A stretch of 34,449 bases of DNA from the NCBI GenBank assembly GCA_964631325.1, contig CAZVWJ010000025.1, positions 1 to 34,449 on the forward strand, written 5' to 3'. Source of the stretch: CAZVWJ01 sp964631325 (GTDB lineage Bacteria; T1Sed10-126). Shown piece by piece: positions 1 to 12,000 of the stretch. The notes under the pieces were generated by a model. The model worked only from the letters and a program-made list of their open reading frames with translations, had not been told where the DNA came from and made no database searches. How positions within the stretch are numbered: the stretch's first letter is position 1; each line of letters starts with the position of its first letter. A program made the translations under genes and the position numbers.

Positions 1-3000
1 CCGGCGGTGGACACGCTGAATGCAAAGGTGCGGGCCACGGCCTACGACACGGTGGCACATACCGGGGTCGACCAGAGCAATGATTCATTTACCATTGATT
101 CAACTTCTCCGGTGGTTGATTTAGTGAACCCTGCTTCCGGGGACAGTGTTTCGGCAGCTGTAGAGCTGCGAGCGGAAGTAACGGATAATTTTGCGATGAA
201 AGAAGTGAAATTTTATAGGGACGGGGCCCTGCTGGGAACAGATAGTGATACCTCCGATTCTACATTTATTTATTCCTGGGATACCACCACAGATACTGAT
301 GGCCTCCATTATTTGCAGGTTGTAGCCAGCGATGCGGCCGGGGGTACGAAAGCTACAGCGGAGATTGAAGTTACAGTTGATAATACACCTCCTGAACTTA
401 CAATTACTTCACCGGCTGCCGGTGATACGGTCACCGGATCTGTTACTTATTCTGTTCTGGCTACGGATACTGAAAGCCGAGTTAATAACGTGGTATTCAA
501 GGTGGATGGAGATGCTGTTGATACTGATTATACTGCTGCCGGTGATACTTATAGTACTAATTGGAACACCGGTGGAGAAACAGATGGATTTCATCAACTG
601 AAAGCGATAGCCCGGGATAACTCCGGTAACACAGAATCAACTCAGATAACCGTAACTGTGGATAATTCAGCTCCTTACCGAGTGGAGTTATTGGAACCGG
701 TAGCTGGGTCCCACCTTCGTGATACTGTAGCGTTAATAGCTGCAGCCGCTGATTCCAATAGCAGTATAAATAAGGTGGAATTCTGGCACCGGGGTCAGCC
801 GGGCGCCGGGGAACTGCTTGCTTCCGATACTGACGGTTCTGATAGCTGGCAGATAGACTGGAACACGACTTTATACTCTGAAGGTGCTGACAGTCTTTAT
901 TTGCGAGCTTTTGATTCCATGGGAAATTCTAAACTGTCCATTCGATATGATTTTGTTCTTGATAATACCCCTCCCCAGCTTACAAATCTTACTGCTGACT
1001 CAATTTATCTTTCTCCAAATAATGACGGAATTATGGATACTACTTTAATAACGGCTGATTACACTGAGGATAATAAGGATACGTGGGCGCTTTCTATTAC
1101 CAGGGGGAGCACTGAATATCGTTATTATGAAGCCGGTTCTTCCCAGGTTACCTGGAGCTGGGATGGTAGGGACAATGCCAGTTCATTAGTTTCTGATGAT
1201 ACCTATTACCTTACAGCAACTGCTCAAGATACAGCCGGTAATTTCACCGGGACGGACAGCATCCCGGTGGTTGTGGATAAGACTTCCCCCGTGGCGGTTG
1301 CCCCGGCGGACACTACTGCGTTTGAATCGGTTCCGGTTATCTTTGATGGTTCGGCTTCCTCGGATAATTTTACCGGGATAAAAGGCTATTACTGGGATTT
1401 TAAAGCTGCGGATGGGCTGGATTGGAATAATCCTGACGCTCGCGGAGCGGTTGTCCAGGATTCTTTTCCTGTTTCCGGGCAGTATGAGGTTACTCTCAGG
1501 GTTGTTGATTATGCCGGTAATGTCCACCAGGATACTACATTAGTCACAGTTAACAGCGCCGGAAGCCTGGAGCTTACCGGAGTTGAAGCCGATTCTGAAA
1601 CTGTTTCCCGGGGCCAGAAGCAGGTGAAAGTTAAAGTAGGGGTTGATAATACCGGTGAGGGGGATGTAACTGTTGATACTGCGATGGTTACTTTCTCGCA
1701 TTCAAGTTCTGGTTCTGTTGATACCCAGTACATTACAATTCGTTCGGACGGAATTACTGAAATAGCCGGTCAGTCTTCTGATACTTTTGAATTTAATATT
1801 GATGTAGAAAACTTTGCTGATACGGGGGAAGTTACCCTTGATGCTCAAGTAGTGGCTACGGATGAAGCCACCGGCAGGGATGCTTCCGACAGCGCGGCTA
1901 ATATCACTGATACCTGGCTGGTTCAATCCCCGGCCGAACTTTCTATAACTAAAGCAATATTTTCTGCGGATACTGTTTCCCGGGGACAGACGGGCTTGAG
2001 TGGGACTCTCGAAATCAAGAACCGGGGTGAAGCTACGGTTTCAGTTGATACTTCAGCTTTGTTCTTTGTTCATAATCAAAATGATACAGTTGATTCTCAA
2101 TATAATACCAGTTTAAACTCTATGCTGGCTTCTCTGTCAGGGGGCGGGACCGGAACAATTCAGTATAGTGTACAGGTGTCTGCCGGGGCGGATACTGGAG
2201 TTGTGAGTTTGTTGGGGACTGTAAGGGGCCAGGATCAGAACAGCGGTTCTTTGTCCGTTGATACCGGTGCTATAACCCCGGACAGTTTTCTCGTTCAAAC
2301 TTCGGCCGGGCTCCAGGTGGTTTCTACAAATTTTTCCGATACGATAGTTTCCGGAGGTCAGCAAAATCTGCAGGCTGAAGTGGAAGTTTATAATCCCGGG
2401 GAAGCAGTGGCACAACTGGATACGTCAAGCTTGATATTTTTACATCACACCGCGGATACCGTTACTTCTGATTACGATGTTTCTTTAGCCAGTTTACCGT
2501 TGGAAATCCTCGGGCACGATACTGCCCTGGTTAATTTTACTGTAAATGTTGATTCGGGGGCAAATACTGGCGTTATAGATCTTGAAGCGGCGATTTTCGG
2601 CAGTGATAAAAACAGTGGGGTTTCAAGGGCGGATACTTATGCTACCAGCCCGGATACTTTTCAGGTTGTTGCACCGGCGGCCCTGGTAGTTGAGCGTTCC
2701 ATAGTTGACCCTGATGAAATCTCGCGGGGGCAGACCAACATAGCAGCGGAATTGAGGGTTAAAAATGCCGGGGGAGCGAAGGTGCTGGTAGATTCTTCCA
2801 GCTTGATTTTTAAACACCAGAGTTCTGAGACCGTAACTTCTCAATATACGATTTCTGATACTAACTTTCCGGACAATCTGGACCCCGGTCAAACCAGGCG
2901 GTTTTTCTTTTCTTTTTCCGTTGATGAGAGCGCTGAAACCGGGATATTAACTTTAAAGGGAACAGTGGCCGGACGGGATATTTACAGTAACAGGATAATT

Positions 3001-6000
3001 GCGGATACTGGAGCCAGTATTGCTGATACTTTCTTGTTGCAGACACCGGGACAATTGAACATTATCTCCTCGTCGGTTTCGGATACCACCGTTGTCCCCG
3101 GAGAAAATAATATCCCCGCCTCTATAATAGCTAAAAATACCGGAGAAGCCGCTGTGAACTTAGATACCGGTGGCCTTATCTTTTTGCATTCAACAAAAGA
3201 CACTGTGACTTCGAGTTATGATTACCGGGTTCTCTCAATGCCGGCTTCCCTATCTCAAAATGAAACCGGAACCGTGGATTTTGACTTTGATGTGCTGGAT
3301 TCTGCCAGCAGTGGAGTTGTAGAACTGCAGGGTCATGTGAAAGGAACTGATGTAAACAGCGCTAAAGATATCTCCGATAGTTTTGCTAACGTTGCTGATA
3401 CCTTTACCGTTAAAAGCAGGGGCCAAGTTGAAGTTGGCGTGGTTGCAGCAGCCAGCCAAAAGATTAGCAGAAGTCAAGTGGGGCTTTTAGTTGAAGTGCC
3501 GGTTACAAATACGGGCCAGTCGAAGATTACCGTGGACAGCGGGGCCCTGGCTTTTATTAATTCACGCACCGGTGGAGTAGATGGTCAATATAACGTAACA
3601 AGAAATGATACTGTCGGTGAACTGCTGGGCGGGGAAAGTGATACTCTGCAGTTTTCGGTTGAGGTCAGTGACCTGGCTGATACCGGCGAAGTGGAGATCG
3701 GTGCTTCTGCTGGCGCCACCGAAGTAAATACTGGTTATGATGTTTCTGATACTCGGGCTGCCGGGAAGGACACCTGGCTTGTCCAGACTCCTGCCAGCCT
3801 GCAAATAACGGAGAGCCGGAGTCCGAGTGAAGAGGTGACGGTGGGCCAGAGCGGGGAGACGGTGGTGCTGGAGTTGAGCAACGAGGGGGAGGCGACGGCA
3901 AACATAAGCGGGGCGGACTTAATTTTTATAAACCAGAGTTTGGGGACGGTAACGGGACAATACAGCTACAGCGTGGAGCATCTGCCGGCAAGTCTTGCGG
4001 GCAAGCAGACGGCGTCGGCAACGTTTACAGTGGACGTGGGAGGGGGAGCGGATACGGGGATAGTGGATTTGCAGGGTAGTGTATACGCCCGGGATGATAA
4101 CAGCGGGACGGTGGCGGGAGATACTTATGCGGACAGCCCGGACACCTGGCTGGTAAATTCACCGGCCAGTCTGCGGATAGTATCCTCGCAGGTCGGGCCG
4201 GAAGTGGTTTCGGCGGGTCAGGGGCCAGTGAGCGGGGCTCTGGTAATTGAGAACGAGGGCGGAGCGGCTGTTCAAATAGATACTGCCGGTTTAATTTTCA
4301 TCAACCAGAGATCAGGAACGGTAACGGCGCAGTATGAGGTGACGGCATCCACTGTGCCTTCGGTGATCGAGGGGGGTCGACAGGAGACGGCGGAGTTTGA
4401 ATTCAACGTGAAACCGGGGGTGGACACGGGAGAGGTGGACCTGGAAGGGACTGTAAGTGGGGTGGATACGGGGACCGGGCAAGTTGTGGCCGATAGTTTT
4501 GCGACCGGCCCGGATAGTTTTGTAGTCAAGATGCCGGCGGCTTTGGTGGTGCGGAAGCTGCAGGCGGATTCGGAGCAGGTGAGCACGGGCCAGCGAGATA
4601 TAGAGGTAAAGATGCGGGTGGAGAATACGGGTGAGGCTGCGGCGGAGCTGACGGCCGGAGAGTTGTTGTTTGCGGATACGGAGAGCAATGATGTGGGCGG
4701 TCAATATACGGTGACCCGGACAGACGGTTTGATCGAGCTGGCGGGGGAGAGCAGTGACACACTAATATTTACCGTAGATGTAAAGTCAGGTGCGGATACC
4801 GGGGAAATAACGGTAGATGGCCGGATAACAGCCAGTGACACTTACAGTGGTCAGGACGCCTCGGATACCTATGCTGATACGGCGGATAGCTGGACGGTTC
4901 GGGAAGCGGCCGAGCTGGTCCTGGGAGAGGTCGATGCCGTTCCCGATACGGTTTCTGAAGGTCAGTCGGGAATTCAGGTCAAAGTCCCGGTTGCTAACTA
5001 TGGCGGGGCGGAAGCAACCATTGATTCGGCCGCCCTGGATTTTGAGCATTACACCGGTTCTGATTTGAATAACGAATATTCTGTTGCTCGAACGGATGGG
5101 CTGATTTCTCTGGCCAGCGGTAACAGCGACACTTTATCATTTACGGTTGATATTGATTCCGGGGCTACGGGTGGGACTGTCAATATTTCAGCCAGTATTC
5201 AGGCCGCTGATACGATCGGTAGTCAATCTGTGGGTGATACCACTCCCCAGGCAAAAGATAGCTGGCAGGTGATTGGCCCGGCGGAATTAAATATAGGAGT
5301 GGTTTCGGCCAGTCCTAATACGGTAAGTCAGGGCCAGACCGGACTGGCAGTTGAATATGTGGTTCATAATGACGGGGAAGCCGAAGCAGTAGTGGATACT
5401 GCCGGATTACGTTTTGGAAAAAATGGAGTTGAAGTTGATGATTATTCAATCACCCGTACAGACGGTGTAGCTTCGGTTTCCGGCTATGATACAGCTTTGC
5501 TCACTTTCCAGGTGGCTGTTTCTGATACGGCCGGCACGGGGATTATTGATGTGAATGGGGAAGTTTTTGGGCATGACGTCAATTCAGGTGAACTTACGGA
5601 AGACACTGCCGCGGGAACTGCAGATACCTGGTTGGTCCAGACTCCTGCCAGCCTGCAAATAACGGAGAGCCGGAGTCCGAGCGAAGAGGTGACGGTGGGC
5701 CAGAGCGGGGAGACGGTGGTGCTGGAGTTGAGCAACGAGGGGGAGGCGACGGCAAACATAAGCGGGGCGGACTTAATTTTTATAAACCAGAGTTTGGGGA
5801 CGGTAACGGGACAATACAGCTACAGCGTGGAGCATCTGCCGGCAAGTCTTGCGGGCAAGCAGACGGCGTCGGCAACGTTTACAGTGGACGTGGGAGGGGG
5901 AGCGGATACGGGGATAGTGGATTTGCAGGGTAGTGTATACGCCCGGGATGATAACAGCGGGACGGTGGCGGGAGATACTTATGCGGACAGCCCGGACACC

Positions 6001-9000
6001 TGGCTGGTAAATTCACCGGCCAGTCTGCGGATAGTATCCTCGCAGGTCGGGCCGGAAGTGGTTTCGGCGGGTCAGGGGCCAGTGAGCGGGGCTCTGGTAA
6101 TTGAGAACGAGGGCGGAGCGGCTGTTCAAATAGATACTGCCGGTTTAATTTTCATCAACCAGAGATCAGGAACGGTAACGGCGCAGTATGAGGTGACGGC
6201 ATCCACTGTGCCTTCGGTGATCGAGGGGGGTCGACAGGAGACGGCGGAGTTTGAATTCAACGTGAAACCGGGGGTGGACACGGGAGAGGTGGACCTGGAA
6301 GGGACTGTAAGTGGGGTGGATACGGGGACCGGGCAAGTTGTGGCCGATAGTTTTGCGACCGGCCCGGATAGTTTTGTAGTCAAGATGCCGGCGGCTTTGG
6401 TGGTGCGGAAGCTGCAGGCGGATTCGGAGCAGGTGAGCACGGGCCAGCGAGATATAGAGGTAAAGATGCGGGTGGAGAATACGGGTGAGGCTGCGGCGGA
6501 GCTGACGGCCGGAGAGTTGTTGTTTGCGGATACGGAGAGCAATGATGTGGGCGGTCAATATACGGTGACCCGGACAGACGGTTTGATCGAGCTGGCGGGG
6601 GAGAGCAGTGACACACTAATATTTACCGTAGATGTAAAGTCAGGTGCGGATACCGGGGAAATAACGGTAGATGGCCGGATAACAGCCAGTGACACTTACA
6701 GTGGTCAGGACGCCTCGGATACCTATGCTGATACGGCGGATAGCTGGACGGTTCGGGAAGCGGCTGAGCTGGTCCTGGGAGAGGTCGATGCCGTCCCCGA
6801 TACGGCTGTCCAGGGGGAGACCAACCTGATGGTCAAGATACCGGTGAGAAATACCGGTGGCGCTACAGCAAGTATAGACAGTGCTGCTTTGAGCTTGACA
6901 AATGACACCGGGCAATCGGTTGCCGGTGATTTTGTTATTACCCGGAATGATACTCTCAGCCAACTGGCCGGTAATACCGGGGATACCCTTGAATTTTTAA
7001 TAGATGTTAAATCGACCTCTCCCTCGGGAACAGTTTATTTAGACGGTTCGATTGGAGCAAAAGATATAAGTTCAGGTAACGCTGCCGGGGATACCGCCGG
7101 GGCTACTGTCGATAGCATAGAAATTTTAAGCGAGGGACACCTCTATTTGATTAGTTCTTATGTTGCGGATCCGGAACCTACCCGGGGACAAACGGGAGTG
7201 GGTGCTTCGGTAATTGTAGAAAATCGGGGAGAAAATGAAGTCCGGGTGGATAGCTCTCAACTTCTATTTATTCATCAGGATAATGATACGGTTACCAGCC
7301 AGTATAAAATTGCAGCTTCTACGAGTCCTGTCTCCATTCTTTCGGGTGAGACAGGAGTTATTGATTTTTCATTTACGATTGACGGGAATGCGGATACGGG
7401 AATTATCACATTACAGGGATGGGTAAAAGGCAGAGATGCTACTACTGGTAATGAAACAGAGGATACTGGCGTAGAAATTCCTGATACGTTTACGGTTGTT
7501 TCACCGGCTGACCTAAAAATTCTTTCTTCTGATTTGTCTGAAACTACCGTTTATCAACGAAACTCTAATCTTAGTGTTAGTTACCAGGTTAAGAATACCG
7601 GCGGAGGACCGGCAATCATAGATAACGCTTATCCAATTTTTAAGCATCAAACGAATGATACGGTTTCCTCTCAGTATTCAGTTAGTGCTCCTGCTATTCC
7701 AAATACAATCGCTGGAGGGGAGCAAAAGATAGTTAAATTTAAATTTTCTGTGAGCGAGTCCGCTGATACCGGGGTAGTTACCCTGGAAGGGAGTGTAATT
7801 GGTCGGGATCAAGGAATTGACCTTGATGTTTCCGACAGTTGGGTGGACAATCCTGATACATTTGAAGTTCAGGAAAAAATAGATTTTACTTATTTGCCCT
7901 CCACGGCCAGTGATACGGCAGTCCCCGGGGATACTGTCTATTTCCCAAAAACCCTTTATAATTTCGGTACCCGGGATGACACATATACTTATCAGCTTAC
8001 CAACACAAAAAACTGGTCAACCCGATTACTGGTCGACGAAGATCAGGATAGGTTAAAAGACGTTGATGAGACCACTGAATTTACGAATTATTTTGTTCCA
8101 GCCGGTGATACCGTATATCTATTAGCTGAGGTGCTCGTTTCGGATTCTGCTTCTTTTGGCGATACCTGTATTATATCTGATACCATAAGTTCTTCAGCTA
8201 AGACTGGCTTGGTAAAAACAGCTTCTGAGACCCTGAGTATTGAATCTCCAGATGATGAACTTTCGCCAAAAGTAATTTTCGATACGCCGACTACAACAGT
8301 GGATACAACTGCTTTGCAAATTCATGTCTATGGTCACATTGAAGATCAGGATCAGACGATTGACACCGGCTGGTTTTATAATGAAGGGGAAACAGTGGGG
8401 GTTATAGACGTGGACAATATGCAATTTGACACCACGGTCCAGTTACATTCAGGTAGAAACAGGTTAGTCGTTGAAGCACAGGATTATTCGGGGAATACTG
8501 GCAGTGGATTTGTGGATGTATACGTAGATACCACTTCGCCAAACGTGCATATCACTGATCCTTCCGACACGCTTACTGAAACTTCTCAGTTTTACGTTGA
8601 CCTGGCGGGTTATATTGAGAACCCTAATGAACCTGTATTGATAATCAACGGCGAAGCTTTTCCGCAGTTTGCAAATGACCTCGAAGATACTACCTTCAGT
8701 GGTATTTCAGTTGTGCTCGATCCGGGCCCAAATGAAATTATAGTCCAGGACACTACCCCGGCGGGGGTCTCTGATTCTGACGTGAGAAATATTGAGTATT
8801 TACCCGGGGTGGGTTTTAGGACTCCGGATTTGAACGTTGTGGATACAAACGTCCAAACCCAGACTCTGACCGGTTATGTTTCTGATACCAGAACTGCCCC
8901 TTCCGATACTTTTACCCCGCTGTATCTCTCTCAAGACGGAGAAAAAATAGGGTCCCTGGCGGTTGATGATGAGGACTTGTCTTTTGATACTACCGTAATA

Positions 9001-12000
9001 CTCCAGGGCGGTGAAAATAATTTCAAAGCATATAAAAATATAGACGGAACTGAATACAGCGATACTGTCATGTTTCGTTATGATACTGTTCCACCTACTG
9101 TGACGGTAGAGGCGCCGGACTCGGGAACTTATCTCAATACCGATACTGCTACTGTAGAAGTAAAAACCGGTGAAGTTGATATATTCGTCCAGTTATCTAA
9201 CAACGGAACCGTCGTTGATTCAGGGACACTCGTTGATTCTCCCGCTTTTTCTGTTGATGTCAGTCTTGATACCAGGAATATTATCGTGGTCTCGGGACGG
9301 GATGCAGCTCAAAATATTGGAATGGATACTGTAGTGTTAAATCAAGATACTGTTCCCCCCGCGGTTGACATTGTTTCACCTGAAAATGACCACGAAACAA
9401 GTACTCAGTCGGTTGGCCTTCGTTTTTCCGTTGCTGATTCAGCGGGCGTGGCTGGTTATCACCTGCTGGTTAACGGTGATACTCAGACCAGTGATTCTTT
9501 CGCCAATAATCCAAAGTCGGATACAATTTTACAGGATTCCGTTCCCCTCGGACAGAAACAAAACTTAATTACTGTAAAAACTTACGATCTCGCCGGAAAT
9601 TTTTCTTCGGATACCGTGAATATAATTTACGATACCAGACCGATTGTGGTTTCTTTTATTCCTGATTCTTTTGATCGGGATACCGGCCTTCATTCGGCTC
9701 GTATAGAAGGGGAAGTAGGAGAAACACCGGATTCAATCTGGGTCGAACAAAATTCTGACACTAAATTATACAATTTCACCTGGGATGAGAAGCAATTCTC
9801 ATTTGAAGCTTTCCTTGAACCGGGTGAAAATACTTTCGTTGTTACAGTTGTAGATACCGCTGGCAATATCAGTCAGGATACCGGAACGCTTTTCTACGAT
9901 ATTTATCCCCCGGAGATAAATATTGATTCTCCTGATAGTTACGCCTCTTTAAATTCTGAAACTATCACTGTTTCCGGGACAACAGATGATACCGGAGCTG
10001 ACTATTTTATTAAACACCAGGGTAACGGATTATTGCTTGACACTTTCCCCCTGGACGTTGGAGAAGCCGGTGGATTTTCACGGGATAAGTCTATTTTTAG
10101 TGGAACAAATGTTATTTCTGTGTTCGGGGAGGATCAATTCGGTAATACTGGCTCTGAGACAGTTGTTGTTTCTGGTGACATTAAGCCGGAGATTACGTTT
10201 CTTTCCCCGAGTTCGCCACACGATACAAATATTCTTACTCCTGAGGTGGTGGGCTCTGTTTATTCTCCCTGGCTGACTGAACTCCAGGTTAAGATCGACG
10301 GAATGGATTCAGGCCCGGTTTCGGTTAGCAATAGAGAATTTGAATTCACGGTGGTCCTGGATACCGGGACTCATAGGGTAAGGGGCGTGGGAACACTGGC
10401 AGACAACAGCGGTTCAGATTCAGTGATTTTTCGAGTTGATCAAACTCCACCGGGGATTAATATCTTTTCCCCCGAAGATGGTGAAATTTTCTATGAGTCA
10501 GGCCAGACTTTTCACGCGGAATTGGAGGATACGGATGTAGTTTCCGGTTATTTATACGTAAACGGTGAAAGTTCACCAGTCGATGTTTCGGATACTGAGA
10601 TTGTGAATGGCTATACACTTGATTCAGGAGAGAATTACCTGCGGCTAAAGGCAATTGACCGGGCGACCAATGTAAACTTTACTGATACTATTACAGTGAC
10701 TTACCAGGATACCGGTCCGCGGGTGATTATTAATTCACCCGCTGATGGCAGAATAGTTAATAACGATACTGTTGCTTTGCGCGGGGAGGTTTCAGACACT
10801 AATTTTACCCAGTTAAAATACACAGTTAACGGGATAGATACCACTGTGATCGATAATATCGCGGATACTTCTTTTTCTGATACTGTATCCTTGATTCCGG
10901 GAGAAAATGTTCTCCAGGTTAAATATTTTGACGACACTTCGGTGCGGGTGGTGAGCGAAGAAAAAACTGTGATTTATGATTCCGGAGTCCCCGCCCTGGT
11001 GGTTTTCGAACCTGAAAATAATTTTATAATCAATGAGAAATCAATTTTGGTCAGCGGTCAAACTGACTCCAACGCACACGTAAAAGTTGATGATTTTGAA
11101 GCCAGTTTGGATGAAACGGGAAATTTCAAGGTCTCTAAGAGTCTTGAAGAGGGACAGAATACGATTGAAGTAATTGCTTATTATTATTCCGGTGGAGATA
11201 CCTCCTATGTGGAGAGAACGGGATTGGTTGATACAGACTCACCCCCTTTAAAGTTGACTAATCCTGATAATTTCCCGGCTTACGTTAACGAAAAACAAAT
11301 TGTTCTCACCGGGAGGACGGAGGCCGGGGTAGAGCTTACTATTGAGGGGGATACAGTAGAGGTGGGTAACGACGGTAAATTTTCTGATACCTGTATCTTG
11401 AGTCTGGGGAAAAATTACTTTACTCTCAGGGCGCTTGACCAGGCCGGAAATGAAAATAGTCGGGAAATTACAATTAATTATGATCCTGACCCTCCGACTC
11501 TCGTTGTTTCGCATCCCCCAAATGGTTATTTAACTAATGATCCTCATTTAACTGTTCAGGGAAGTGTGGAAGAAGCGTCGAGCTTAACCGTTGAGGATAC
11601 TGTTATCTCAGTTGACGGCCAGCAAGATTTTTCCGTGGATGTTACCTTGACGGACACTGAAAATATCCTCAACCTAACTGCCATTGATCTGGCTGGAAAT
11701 ACTGCTGCCGTTAGTAGAACTGTAAGTTTAGATACTACCCCTCCGACCATTCAGATGGTTTTTCCTGACTCGGGTTTTGAAACAGGAACGGCAGAAATAA
11801 AATTTGAAGGACAAATTGTTGATGGGAACAGGGGCCGGATAGAAAACTTGAAGACTGGCAACCAGGTTAGTCTTTCCCTGGCTGATACCGGCAGTTTCTC
11901 CCGTTCACTTTCCCTTTCCCCGGGTTGGGCTGATTATTCAATTGAGGCTTATGATGAAGCGGGCAACGGTACTTCCATAGTATATTCTATTTATTATGAT

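Larger units (their letters stand above)
1552..7866 (+). repeat. Array of 17 tandem CARDB-like modules (about 371 bp each)
   Basis: Within the giant gene, a module of about 124 residues recurs 17 times head to tail. Each begins with a short 'V.(S/T)PA.L.I' strand, then 'S.GQ', an 'N.GEA' turn, 'ADTG.V.L.G.V' and a closing 'D(T/S)(W/F).V'. Approximate starts are 1552, 1921, 2293, 2665, 3040, 3409, 3781, 4153, 4522, 4897, 5269, 5635, 6007, 6376, 6751, 7120 and 7498. Two sequence subtypes alternate irregularly along the array. The fold resembles CARDB (cell-adhesion-related) beta-sandwiches, but the family assignment is by eye. Confidence 0.85.

Noticed and set aside
4272..4704. Long antisense frames, repeated at 6126-6558, with no stop codons
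   Set aside because: They mirror the G-rich repeat on the other strand, lack ribosome sites and show low-complexity Ser/Pro/Arg content. They are a by-product of GC-rich coding on the + strand.
3781..6805. Mobile element or insertion as the cause of the direct repeat
   Set aside because: There is no transposase, no terminal inverted repeats and no target-site duplication. The repeat stays in frame and in module phase, which points to internal recombination.
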